From Ancrocorticia sp. (GTDB lineage Bacteria > Actinomycetota > Actinomycetes > Actinomycetales > Actinomycetaceae): DNA of 39,871 bases. Both the position numbers and the translations under genes were made by a program. Positions within the stretch are counted from its first letter, which is position 1. Each line of letters opens with the position of its first letter. The notes under the pieces were generated by a model. It did no database searches. It was not told the DNA's origin and saw nothing but the letters and a program-made list of their open reading frames with translations. The stretch spans positions 1-39,871 of the forward strand of contig JALCLX010000015.1 in NCBI GenBank assembly GCA_022648165.1, given 5' to 3'. Of this stretch, positions 8,243 through 15,968 are shown piece by piece.

Positions 8243-8260
8243 TATCTCGACGTCGAGATA
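8243..8260. promoter_or_regulatory. Perfect 18 bp palindrome ahead of sucC, operator candidate
   Basis: TATCTCGACGTCGAGATA reads the same on both strands over all 18 bases. It lies directly after the -10 box, 24 bases before the sucC start codon. A near copy, TATCTTGACGTCGAGTA, precedes icd at 27265. A shared dimeric regulator of TCA-cycle genes is the natural reading, but the protein is not identified here. Confidence 0.65.
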
Positions 8261-8284
8261 TTGGCTGAGGAAAGGAATCCTTTC

Positions 8285-9448
8285 GTGGATCTCTACGAAT
8301 ACCAGGCGCGGGACTTGTTCGCCAAGCATGGCGTGCCCGTACTGCCCGCAATTGTGGCGGAAAATCCTGAAGAGGCGCGCGCTGCAGCCGAAAAGCTCGG
8401 CGGGCTGACCGTAGTCAAAGCACAGGTCAAAACGGGAGGCCGCGGAAAGGCCGGCGGCGTGAAACTCGCTCATTCGCCGCAGGAAGCCTTCGATGCCGCC
8501 CAGGCCATTTTGGGTATGGATATCAAGGGCCACACCGTCCACCGCGTGCTGGTGGCGAGTGGTGCGGATATCGCCCATGAATACTATTTCTCTATTCTGC
8601 TGGATCGCTCCGAGCGCCGCTATCTTGCCATGTGCTCCATAGAAGGCGGCATGGAGATCGAACAGCTTGCCAAGGAGCGGCCGGAAGCTCTGGCGAAGGT
8701 CCCCGTCAACCCGCTGATCGGCGTGGATGTGGCCAAGGCGGAGGAGATCGTGCAGGCAGCGGGCTTCGAGGGCGCTGTGGCGGCGAAAGTGATACCTGTA
8801 ATCGAGGCACTGTGGGACGTCTACAAGGGTGAGGACGCCACCTTGGTGGAAGTCAATCCGCTCGTGCTCACGGAGCAGGGTGACATTCTGGCTCTGGATG
8901 GCAAGGTGACGCTTGACGATAATGCGCGCTTCCGCCATCCTGAACACGAAGCGCTGATCGACAAGGCCGCCGAAGACCCGCTGGAAGCGAAAGCCAAGGC
9001 GCTGGGCTTGAACTATGTGAAGCTTCACGGACAAGTTGGCATCATCGGAAATGGAGCCGGGCTGGTCATGTCCACGTTGGATGTGGTTGCTTATGCGGGT
9101 GAACAATATGGCGTGGGCCCGGCGAATTTCTTGGACATTGGCGGTGGTGCTTCCGCGGAGGTCATGTCCAACGGGCTTTCGGTGATACTCAGCGATCCGG
9201 ACGTGCGGTCCGTATTTGTGAATGTCTTCGGTGGGATCACGGCGTGCGATCAGGTGGCCACGGGAATTGTGTCCGCTTTGGAGCAGCTCGGTGACGCGGC
9301 AACAAAGCCGATCGTTGTGCGGCTTGATGGCAATGCCGTGGAAGCTGGGCGGCAGATTCTCAAAGATGCGGCGCATCCACTTGTCACCATTGAAGAGACC
9401 ATGGACGGCGCGGCCGCGCGCGCAGCCCAACTCGCGGCAGGAAAGTAG
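8285..9448 (+). CDS. sucC: Succinate--CoA ligase (ADP-forming) beta subunit
   Basis: Nucleotide- and succinate-binding subunit of succinyl-CoA synthetase, which interconverts succinyl-CoA and succinate with substrate-level phosphorylation in the TCA cycle. The GTG at 8285 is chosen as start because the protein then begins with the family-typical [17 protein letters not shown] and GAGGAAAGGA lies about eight bases upstream; 387 residues, against 388 in E. coli. The N-terminal ATP-grasp part shows [17 protein letters not shown], and the C-terminal CoA-ligase part shows [13 protein letters not shown] and [10 protein letters not shown]. sucD follows 12 bases later, so the two form an operon. The promoter and palindrome just upstream suggest repressor control. 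Confidence 0.97.
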   Translation: MDLYEYQARDLFAKHGVPVLPAIVAENPEEARAAAEKLGGLTVVKAQVKTGGRGKAGGVKLAHSPQEAFDAAQAILGMDIKGHTVHRVLVASGADIAHEYYFSILLDRSERRYLAMCSIEGGMEIEQLAKERPEALAKVPVNPLIGVDVAKAEEIVQAAGFEGAVAAKVIPVIEALWDVYKGEDATLVEVNPLVLTEQGDILALDGKVTLDDNARFRHPEHEALIDKAAEDPLEAKAKALGLNYVKLHGQVGIIGNGAGLVMSTLDVVAYAGEQYGVGPANFLDIGGGASAEVMSNGLSVILSDPDVRSVFVNVFGGITACDQVATGIVSALEQLGDAATKPIVVRLDGNAVEAGRQILKDAAHPLVTIEETMDGAAARAAQLAAGK

Positions 9449-9460
9449 GGAGGCGCCCAG

Positions 9461-10396
9461 ATGTCGATATTCCTCACCAAGGATTCGAAAGTCATCGTCC
9501 AGGGCATGACAGGATCGGAAGGTTCAAAGCACACAAAGCGCATGCTCGGTGCCGGAACGAATATCGTGGCCGGCGTAAACCCGCGTAAGGCGGGAACGGA
9601 AGTCGAATACGACGTCGTCCCCATCGGTTGGGATGCCGAGCATCGCACCGGCGGTACTGTGACAATTCCCGTATACGGGACCGTGGCGGAGGCCAAAGCC
9701 GCTACCGGCGCTACCGTATCTGTGATTTTTGTGCCGCCCGCATTTGCGAAGAGCGCGGCGATGGAAGCTGTGGATGCAAAGCTGGATCTGGTTGTGACCA
9801 TCACGGAAGGCATTCCCGTGGCGGATGCGGCTGCGTTTTTCACGTATGCGCAGGAGCGTGGCGTGCGGCTTATCGGGCCGAATTGCCCGGGGATAATCAC
9901 GCCTGGCCAGTCGAACGTTGGTATCACGCCGCCGGACATTACCGGGCCGGGCAGGATCGGCCTTGTATCCAAGTCGGGCACGCTGACCTACCAGATGATG
10001 TACGAACTTTCCGACATCGGCTTTTCTACCTGCATCGGGATCGGCGGAGATCCAGTGATTGGTACGACCCACATCGACGCGTTGCGCGCCTTCGAAGAGG
10101 ATCCGGAGACTGATCTGGTTGTGATGATCGGCGAAATCGGCGGAGATGCGGAAGAACGTGCGGCTACATTCATTAAAGAACACATGACCAAGCCCGTTGT
10201 GGGTTACGTCGCCGGATTCACTGCTCCTGAGGGCAAGACGATGGGCCACGCCGGTGCCATCGTTTCCGGTTCGGCGGGCACAGCAGCAGCGAAGAAGCAG
10301 GCGCTTGAGGCGGTTGGCGTGCGCGTTGGCAAAACGCCCAGCCAAACGGCGCAGATTGCGCGCGAAATCCTGCGGGGTGCGCCGGGTGCGCGCTGA
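9461..10396 (+). CDS. sucD: Succinate--CoA ligase alpha subunit
   Basis: CoA-binding, phosphohistidine-carrying subunit of succinyl-CoA synthetase; partner of the upstream gene product. 311 residues, slightly longer than E. coli SucD (289) mainly by loops. The N-terminal CoA-binding fold shows [19 protein letters not shown], and the active-site histidine is in [11 protein letters not shown], at His263. [12 protein letters not shown] is a further family signature. AGGGAGG lies upstream of the ATG. A 69 bp palindromic element begins eight bases after the stop. Confidence 0.97.
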   Translation: MSIFLTKDSKVIVQGMTGSEGSKHTKRMLGAGTNIVAGVNPRKAGTEVEYDVVPIGWDAEHRTGGTVTIPVYGTVAEAKAATGATVSVIFVPPAFAKSAAMEAVDAKLDLVVTITEGIPVADAAAFFTYAQERGVRLIGPNCPGIITPGQSNVGITPPDITGPGRIGLVSKSGTLTYQMMYELSDIGFSTCIGIGGDPVIGTTHIDALRAFEEDPETDLVVMIGEIGGDAEERAATFIKEHMTKPVVGYVAGFTAPEGKTMGHAGAIVSGSAGTAAAKKQALEAVGVRVGKTPSQTAQIAREILRGAPGAR

Positions 10397-10403
10397 CGGT
10401 GTG

Positions 10404-10472
10404 CTTTTTCTAGTCGGGAGTGGTGTTTGCGCAGTATTCGGTGCCACCTATGCCCAGTTTCAGCTAGAAAAG
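10404..10472 (+). repeat. 69 bp palindromic dispersed element, copy 5, downstream of sucD
   Basis: CTTTTTCTAG at 10404-10413 and CAGTTTCAGCTAGAAAAGG ending at 10472, with GTGCCACCTATGCCC inside. The preceding GGTGTG is shared with copy 6. Confidence 0.85.
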
Positions 10473-10480
10473 GTATTCGA

Positions 10481-10510
10481 CCATCTGCACCTAGTGTCAG
10501 CTTGAAGAGC
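10481..10510 (+). repeat. Degenerate right half of the palindromic element
   Basis: CCATCTGCACC...GTGTCAGCTTGAAGAGC matches the right half of the element (CCACCTGCACC...GTTTCAGCTAGAAAAAGC) at most positions but has lost CTAG. A further weak trace, GGGCTAGTAAAAGTGC, follows near 10524-10539. These look like decayed partial copies. Confidence 0.55.
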
Positions 10511-11056
10511 GACACGTCCGGGCTGGGCTAGTAAAAGTGCACGCGCGAATCAGTACCTGGTTCCAGAAAATACTCGGGTGGAATTCTGGCGCTGTCATAG
10601 AGCCTTTTGCATTGGTGGAGCTACGTTGTGTCAAGGGCAGGGTTGTTGTCGGCCGGCGTGGTCCCCCGGTGGTTATGGGCAGGTGTTTAGGCGGTTCTGG
10701 GCGGGTGTCTCGACGACGCCGTCGCCCAACAAGTCCACTGGGGCGCAACAAATCTGCCTGCGCCGCGCGCAGGTCTGCTCTCGCGTAACACGTCCGCCCG
10801 GAGGCGCGGTATTCCCGTGTTGGGGCGCGTAACAAGTTCACTGTGGCGCAACATGTCCGCTTCCCCCCGATCTGATCCCTCCCCGGGACGGGAACGGAGT
10901 CCCCGTCGCCGCCGCCGCGAAGGACTTCTACCCTGAGCTCCCTGCCGGGACGGGAACGATCTCCTCGTGGGACGAGAACGGAGACTGCCACCACGCTCAC
11001 GGAGAGAGGCATGTTCGACGACGACGCCGTCGTGCGGCGCCTTCTCTGCAGGTGTG
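10511..11056. repeat. Repeat-rich gene-free stretch between sucD and nagA
   Basis: No supported gene. Two families of short repeats are visible. The first is GCGCAACAAGTCC-like and occurs about five times between 10725 and 10860, with variants GCGTAACACGTCC and GCGCAACATGTCC. The second is GGGACGGGAACGGAG-like, near 10886, 10948 and 10966. Open frames here translate these repeats and look spurious. Confidence 0.5.
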
Positions 11057-11126
11057 CTTTTTCTAGCCGAAAGCGGTGATTCCCCAGCACCCAGTGCCAC
11101 CTGCACCCAGTTTCAGCTAGAAAAAG
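11057..11126 (+). repeat. 70 bp palindromic dispersed element, copy 6
   Basis: CTTTTTCTAG (11057-11066) to CAGTTTCAGCTAGAAAAAG (ending 11126), with CCCCAGCACCC and GTGCCACCTGCACCC inside. This is the copy closest to the apparent consensus. Confidence 0.9.
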
Positions 11127-11170
11127 TATCCGGTGCAACCCAGCGCCAGCACTGCCCGCAGCCGGCGACC

Positions 11171-11208
11171 GACGCCGCAGCCGCCGATTGACGCCGCAGC
11201 CGCCGATT
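11171..11208 (+). repeat. 19 bp tandem repeat, two units
   Basis: GACGCCGCAGCCGCCGATT occurs at 11171-11189 and 11190-11208, followed by a partial third unit GACGCCGC. No function evident. Confidence 0.75.
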
Positions 11209-11247
11209 GACGCCGCCCGCACCCATCCCCAAACAGATAAGAACGAA

Positions 11248-11277
11248 CGGGCGGCCGAAGGATAACCCGGCCGCCCG
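11248..11277 (-). terminator. Hairpin terminator of the nagBA operon
   Basis: CGGGCGGCCG (11248-11257) and CGGCCGCCCG (11268-11277) form a perfect 10 bp GC stem with a 10-base loop, 27 bases beyond the nagA stop on the minus strand. It is followed there by TTCGTTCTTATCTGTTT, a weak T-rich tail. Confidence 0.7.
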
Positions 11278-11304
11278 CACTTATGGTCGAAGTTGAGGTA
11301 AACG

Positions 11305-12555
11305 CTAAAGCTTCTGGCCTTCGCGTACTACCACGATGGGCTCGTAATCGTTGTTGAGCACCATGAAGTTCGGTTTATCTCCTGGGATGAATTCCAAGGT
11401 AACTCCCTTGGCTTCTCTGCCTTCACGTAGCAATGAGGCGGCGTACGTAGGCCCTGCCACCGTAGCACACACGATCGCCGCCAAGCTGAGCACGCCGCGG
11501 CGCGCCAACAGTGTGAGCTGCTCGGACAGCCGTGAACAACCGCCCGCCAATGCGTCGCCACCAGTCAGCCGCGCAGCATTACCCACCACTGTTACGTCTA
11601 GGCCGCCAAGCTGGTACTGGCCTTCAGGCATGCCGGCGGCTGCCATTGCGTCTGTCACGAATATTGTGGCGAGCTCGGGATCAATCCGAGCATCCGTTTC
11701 ATGGTCAATAGCTTCCGGGTCATCGATTACGGCATCGGCGATGTAGCGTGTGATGTCCTCAACCAAGATTGGTTTGACGTGTACGCCATCCGCGATGAAC
11801 TCGACGGCGGCCTCGCCGCGCCGTGCGGCCTGAATGAGCTCACGCACGGGGCCCGGTTCGCGGTGATGCAAGCTGGGCATTCCGTTGAACAGGTGCGTCG
11901 CGGTTTGTGGCACGCTGTCAAAACCGATGCTATCGGCATATTCCAGCGTGGATTGCAACACGGCCGCGGTGGTGGCGCCGTCAGCATTCGTATGTCCCCA
12001 GGAGGGTTTGGCGCCATAGCGCAGCAGCAATTTGGCGGCTTCGGCGGCATTGGTGGTCTCCGGGGCAATAGTCATGGTGCGAATCCAGCCTTTGCCGGCT
12101 TTGAGATACGACTCCAATTCGGCAAGGTCTGCGCCACGAATCGCTGCGGGATTTTGCGCGCCCTTCTTCTCAACCGAGATGTAAGGTCCTTCCATGTGGA
12201 TACCGGCCAGTTCGCCGGACTCGCAGAAAGGAACTAACGCCTCGATGGCAGGGAGAGGGTCCACCATGGAAACCAAGGATGCTACAAGAGCTGTGGTGCC
12301 TTTGCTCCGGTGTGCCGTTATCGCTGCGCGAATTGACCGTTCATCCAGGTCATCAGGGAAGGATGCGCCGCCACCGCCATGGCAGTGGACGTCCACCATC
12401 CCGGGAACGATGTGCGTTCCAACAATTGCACCCGCTGGCGCCTCCGTTGCGGAACCGATTGGCAATATGCGCACGAGCGCACCGTCGGCGTTGATCTCCA
12501 GCCCAGAGCCAACGTGTTTGCCGAAACCATCGAGCACTTCACCAACGAAGTACAT
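11305..12555 (-). CDS. nagA: N-acetylglucosamine-6-phosphate deacetylase
   Basis: Removes acetate from GlcNAc-6-phosphate to give glucosamine-6-phosphate, the first cytosolic step of amino-sugar use; amidohydrolase superfamily, 416 residues. The metal-binding HxH motif is in PGMVDVHCHGGGG, further signatures are HMEGPYIS and WGHTNADG, and the catalytic aspartate is in FVTDAMAAAGMPEG. The ATG at 12555 follows the nagB stop by one base (TGA-C-ATG), and AAGGGAG of the nagB 3' end serves as ribosome site, so the two genes are one operon with probable translational coupling. The C-terminal part has a well-kept metal-dependent hydrolase ending with no truncation. Its product feeds NagB directly. 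Confidence 0.95.
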   Translation of the reverse strand: MYFVGEVLDGFGKHVGSGLEINADGALVRILPIGSATEAPAGAIVGTHIVPGMVDVHCHGGGGASFPDDLDERSIRAAITAHRSKGTTALVASLVSMVDPLPAIEALVPFCESGELAGIHMEGPYISVEKKGAQNPAAIRGADLAELESYLKAGKGWIRTMTIAPETTNAAEAAKLLLRYGAKPSWGHTNADGATTAAVLQSTLEYADSIGFDSVPQTATHLFNGMPSLHHREPGPVRELIQAARRGEAAVEFIADGVHVKPILVEDITRYIADAVIDDPEAIDHETDARIDPELATIFVTDAMAAAGMPEGQYQLGGLDVTVVGNAARLTGGDALAGGCSRLSEQLTLLARRGVLSLAAIVCATVAGPTYAASLLREGREAKGVTLEFIPGDKPNFMVLNNDYEPIVVVREGQKL

Positions 12556-12556
12556 G

Positions 12557-13339
12557 TCATTCTCCCTTAGCTAGCCGCCAGCGTTCCTGGTACAGATCTG
12601 CGAACTCGAGTTTCGATGCCGCAGCAGTATCAGTAATGGCGACGACGTCCGGGTGCATCTGCATAATTGTGGCCGGCCATTTCGCACTGATCGGGCCTTC
12701 CACAAGTTGTGCCACCGCATCCGCTTTATTTGCGCCAAACGCGAGTAAAACGAGGCGTTTGGCTTCCATGATGGTACCGAGCCCTTGCGTGATGCAGCGG
12801 CGCGGTACTTGAGACGTGTCTCCGTTGAAGAAACGCGCATTGTCAGAGATGGTTTGGCCCGCAAGCGCCTCTATGTGAGTGCGTGATACGAGCGAACCAC
12901 CTGGTTCATTGAATCCGATGTGGCCATCGACTCCGATCCCCAGTATCTGCAGATCGATGCCGCCACTGCCGCCAATCATCCTGTCATACACCAAGGCTGC
13001 CTGCTCCGGATCGTCCGCCCCTGCGTCCGGAGTATTGAGGCCAGCCTCAGTGAGTCCTGTCTTGTCTTTGCCAACAAGTTCGCGCCGAAGTACGTTCCGA
13101 TAGCGCTGGGGATGGTCCTCTGCGATACCCACGTATTCATCCAGTGCGAACGCGCTGGAGTTTTTCAACGTAAACGTTCCTGCAGCGTGGGCCGCCCGTA
13201 GCCGCGCGTACAACTTTTCTGGTGTTGAACCCGTGGCCACCCCCAACGTTGCGTGTGGTTTGCGTGAAAACAGATCGATGATGAGCTCAGCTGCTGCGTC
13301 TGATGCCGCATCGGAAGTTTCGAATATACCTATGTGCAT
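12557..13339 (-). CDS. nagB: Glucosamine-6-phosphate deaminase
   Basis: Isomerises and deaminates glucosamine-6-phosphate to fructose-6-phosphate and ammonia, linking amino-sugar breakdown to glycolysis. The start at 13339 (MHIGIFETSDAASDAAAELI) has AAGGAG seven bases upstream and gives 260 residues, close to the 266 of E. coli NagB; longer upstream frames lack support. Visible motifs are LGVATGSTPEKLYARL (phosphate-binding), FALDEYVGI (catalytic Asp region) and LGIGVDGHIGFNEPGG (His/Glu active-site loop). First gene of nagBA. The upstream region holds inverted repeats and a 22 bp tandem array that may be regulatory. Confidence 0.96.
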   Translation of the reverse strand: MHIGIFETSDAASDAAAELIIDLFSRKPHATLGVATGSTPEKLYARLRAAHAAGTFTLKNSSAFALDEYVGIAEDHPQRYRNVLRRELVGKDKTGLTEAGLNTPDAGADDPEQAALVYDRMIGGSGGIDLQILGIGVDGHIGFNEPGGSLVSRTHIEALAGQTISDNARFFNGDTSQVPRRCITQGLGTIMEAKRLVLLAFGANKADAVAQLVEGPISAKWPATIMQMHPDVVAITDTAAASKLEFADLYQERWRLAKGE

Positions 13340-13356
13340 GTAACTCCTTGAATAGA

Positions 13357-13404
13357 TGGCACTGGCGAATGTGCCAGGGGCGGATGTCCGCAAGAGTGAC
13401 GGAC
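13357..13404. promoter_or_regulatory. Two inverted repeats upstream of nagB
   Basis: TGGCAC (13357-13362) with GTGCCA (13371-13376), and GTCCG (13386-13390) with CGGAC (13400-13404). Both lie within 65 bases of the nagB start and could bind a regulator of amino-sugar use. They do not match the DasR/NagR consensus (TGGTCTAGACCA) well. Role inferred from position. Confidence 0.4.
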
Positions 13405-13437
13405 TACTTGAGTATATCGTTCACAAAGTTCGGCTTA

Positions 13438-13525
13438 TTGGTTCGAAGGTCCACGCGATTTGGTTCGAAGGTCCACGCGATTTGGTTCGAAGGTCCACGC
13501 GATTTGGTTCGAAGGTCCACGCGAT
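13438..13525 (+). repeat. 22 bp tandem repeat, four exact units, in the nagB upstream region
   Basis: Four identical 22 bp units start at 13438, 13460, 13482 and 13504. Each contains the hexamer palindrome TTCGAA and then GGTCCACGCGAT. The array lies about 100 bases upstream of nagB and 137 before the divergent membrane-protein gene. Exact identity of the units implies recent amplification or selection. The period is two turns of DNA, so bound proteins would stack on one face. Confidence 0.85.
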
Positions 13526-13662
13526 CACTGTTGCGCGGTGTGGGCGAGGGCGTCGCCGAGCACCACGGCTTTTCGCGCGTCGTTTCGTGAAGAGTTCCTC
13601 GTTTCGGGCGACACGCCGATAGAGGATTTCCCGAACGGCGGCTCTGCAGGGAACGATGGACG

Positions 13663-15291
13663 ATGATGAACGACTATCGGCATACAACAATCACGGCGGG
13701 CCTTGCTGCTCTTCAGGCATTACTGATCTCGTGGGCGGTGACGGTTCTCTGTGCCGTGTTCGTGTACACGATCAATGCCGCATCGCCGGTGATGGTCGAT
13801 GCACGGTGGCAGGATGCTGCAACAGTTGGTTCTAAATTTTGGCTGCTTTCGTTGGGTGGTGCTGCGGCGCTCAGCACCGGGATGGTGACTTTGGCGCCGC
13901 TCGGATTCACAGCGTTGATCCTCTGGTTATATTGGCATTTTCTTGGCAAACGCAGGATAACGTCGTGGTGGCAGGTTGCGGTGCCCACGCTCGTCGCGGG
14001 TGCGCTCATCCTTGGATTCAGCTTTATTGGCTCATCCGGGGGAGTGCAATTGCGTGGGCCGGTGATCGGCGCAGCGCTGATTGGTGCGTCCACACTTGCT
14101 CAGTGGTGGACCTACGATGCTCCGGGATGGCGGATCGTACCCATGCTGCGCCCTGCCCGCGCCCTTGTTGTGCCGGTAGCCGCTTTCAGCGCTATCTTTG
14201 CCGCGATCCTCTGCGCCGTGTCGGTGGTGCTCAGCTGGTCCGTTATTTCCCAGATCAACGGTTACTACCTGATTAACCTTGTCTCTACAGTCATCTTTGC
14301 GATCGTTCAACTTCTTTATCTGCCGAACATTCTGGTATGGACACTAGCCTACGGTTCTGGCGCTGGCTTTGCGGTGGGCCAGGGCACGTCATTTTCCAGC
14401 GTGGGCGTCACGTCTGCTCCGCTTCCGGCGGTGCCACTGCTCGGAGCATTGCCGAGCCCCGGCACTGCCATGCCGTGGCTTATCGCCATGCTGCTTGTGA
14501 TCGGCTTGGGTGTTGGTGCCCATGCAGCGGGGCGCTTCCTGCGGCTTTCGACGGCATTACGCAGTGGCCTCATCGCCTTGGCAGGAATATTCGTGGGTGC
14601 GCTCGCCCTCGGTTTTCTTTCTTCAGGAGCGATCGGTTCTGGCCGCATGGCTCACGTTGGTGTGATACCGGCGTTTTTCGCGTTAATAGTGGCAGTGGAA
14701 CTCGGAGGCGGTGTCACGCTTGGACTTGTGCTGGGCAATGGACGCACTGTTGCGTGGGGTAAGGAACGCTGGTATGCGCTACGCAGCGTGACGGCGCCAT
14801 CGCGCGGGGGAACAGAACCGGGCGAGGAATCCGCAGGTAAAGAAATCTCGGATTCTGGAGATACGTTGAACGGCGCGGGCACAGAGAGCACGACGGCGCC
14901 AACGGCAGCTACCGCTGACGTCGCGTTGGCTGCGGCACATGGTGATACACACGGAGATGACGGCGCCCTTTCTGAGGGCGTTGCCGCGCCGGATAATTCG
15001 GGAGCGAAGAATGCGGCCACTAAGCCGACGCCGCTCGCAAGCTATCGCCGGCGCTTTGCGCGCAATCCGATTGCGCCCCCCGCAGCGCCGACTGCGGCCA
15101 CAGCACCAGTTGTTTCGGCAGATTTCATTCCGACTGCGGCCACAGCGTTTTCGCCTGAGAGGCCCGACGACGCGAGCCAAGGAGCCGACGACGCAGACCA
15201 AGGAGCCGACGACGCAGACCAAGGAGCCGACGACGCAGACCAGGGAGCCGGGGATCAAGGCGAGGAGCAAAATCCGCGCACGGCGAGCTGA
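13663..15291 (+). CDS. DUF6350 family integral membrane protein
   Basis: A 542-residue protein of unknown function. Residues 1 to about 375 contain many hydrophobic helices (for example ALLISWAVTVLCAVFVYTI, AVGAVP-like glycine-rich turns, and MPWLIAMLLVIGLGVGAHAA), consistent with eight or more membrane spans. The remaining ~165 residues are hydrophilic and Ala/Thr/Asp-rich, ending in a run of GADDADQ heptads. I recognise it from its actinobacterial context: DUF6350 proteins commonly lie between sucD and purN, as here. Two adjacent ATGs (13663, 13666) are both possible starts; GCAGGGAACG upstream is a weak ribosome site. purN follows 38 bases later, probably on the same transcript. Confidence 0.75.
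   Translation: MMNDYRHTTITAGLAALQALLISWAVTVLCAVFVYTINAASPVMVDARWQDAATVGSKFWLLSLGGAAALSTGMVTLAPLGFTALILWLYWHFLGKRRITSWWQVAVPTLVAGALILGFSFIGSSGGVQLRGPVIGAALIGASTLAQWWTYDAPGWRIVPMLRPARALVVPVAAFSAIFAAILCAVSVVLSWSVISQINGYYLINLVSTVIFAIVQLLYLPNILVWTLAYGSGAGFAVGQGTSFSSVGVTSAPLPAVPLLGALPSPGTAMPWLIAMLLVIGLGVGAHAAGRFLRLSTALRSGLIALAGIFVGALALGFLSSGAIGSGRMAHVGVIPAFFALIVAVELGGGVTLGLVLGNGRTVAWGKERWYALRSVTAPSRGGTEPGEESAGKEISDSGDTLNGAGTESTTAPTAATADVALAAAHGDTHGDDGALSEGVAAPDNSGAKNAATKPTPLASYRRRFARNPIAPPAAPTAATAPVVSADFIPTAATAFSPERPDDASQGADDADQGADDADQGADDADQGAGDQGEEQNPRTAS
15160..15250 (+). repeat. 21 bp in-gene tandem repeat encoding GADDADQ heptads
   Basis: GGAGCCGACGACGCAGACCA-type units repeat about four times and encode an acidic heptad tail at the C-terminus of the DUF6350 protein. 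Multiples of 21 bases keep the frame, so unit number could vary between strains without breaking the gene. Confidence 0.85.
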
Positions 15292-15329
15292 GATAGCGTG
15301 GTTTGGTGCGAAGGACGTAAGCTCTTCGT

Positions 15330-15968
15330 GTGATTCAGAACGTACGCGCAGCGGCGCAGCCCGCACGGCTAGTGATTCTCGTATCCGGAACAGGGTCTAA
15401 CATGGCGGCCATTATGAAGGCGGCCGAGGATCCGAAATATGGAGCTACAGTAGTGGCTGTTGGGGCGGATCGGCCAGGAACCCGTGGATTCGAGATTGCG
15501 GCGGCCGCTGGCATTCCGACTTTCGTGTGCCGTCTTGCGGACTTCCCGGATCGCGATGCGTGGAATCGAACGCTTCGCGACACCGTGGCGGAATACACCC
15601 CAGACATCGTAGTTCTGGCAGGTTTTCTGAAGCTGCTCAGCCCCGAGTTCCTGGACGCGTTCCCACAGCGCGTCATCAACACCCACAATGCCCTCTTGCC
15701 AGCGTTCCCAGGTGTTCACGGACCGGCCGATGCTCTTGCGTATGGCGTCAAGCTCTCCGGCGCTACGCTGTTCGTGGTTGATCCGGGAACGGACACGGGC
15801 GCCATATTGGCGCAGGTCGCATGCCCTGTATTGGACAACGATGATGCGGATACTCTGCTGGAGCGCATAAAAGGGGTGGAGCGGACGCAGCTAGTGGAAA
15901 GTGTGGGCCGCATGGCGCGCGAGGGCTGGTGGGTTGACGGCCGGCACGCCGGTTTCGGCACGCGCTAG
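15330..15968 (+). CDS. purN: Phosphoribosylglycinamide formyltransferase
   Basis: Transfers the formyl group of 10-formyl-THF to GAR, the third step of purine synthesis; 212 residues. The N-terminal nucleotide-binding part is LVILVSGTGSNMAAIM. The catalytic Asn and His are in INTHNALLPAFPGVHG, and the catalytic Asp follows in the VVDPGTDTGAI segment. The start is GTG at 15330; GAAGGA lies 15 bases upstream, somewhat far, so a slightly different start cannot be excluded. The stop codon overlaps the stop of the opposing ATPase gene on CTAG (15965-15968). In related actinobacteria purH usually follows directly; here the ATPase intervenes. Confidence 0.95.
   Translation: MIQNVRAAAQPARLVILVSGTGSNMAAIMKAAEDPKYGATVVAVGADRPGTRGFEIAAAAGIPTFVCRLADFPDRDAWNRTLRDTVAEYTPDIVVLAGFLKLLSPEFLDAFPQRVINTHNALLPAFPGVHGPADALAYGVKLSGATLFVVDPGTDTGAILAQVACPVLDNDDADTLLERIKGVERTQLVESVGRMAREGWWVDGRHAGFGTR

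Noticed and set aside
7751-9430. 559-residue minus-strand frame opposite pcrA/sucC
   Set aside because: It is the shadow of two conserved genes, rich in His/Arg, which is typical of antisense translation.
13438-13525. tRNA T-arm-like GGTTCGAA in the 22 bp repeats
   Set aside because: No cloverleaf can be drawn; only the T-loop-like hexamer matches, and it repeats at a 22-base period.
13438-13525. CRISPR array
   Set aside because: The units are directly contiguous with no variable spacers.
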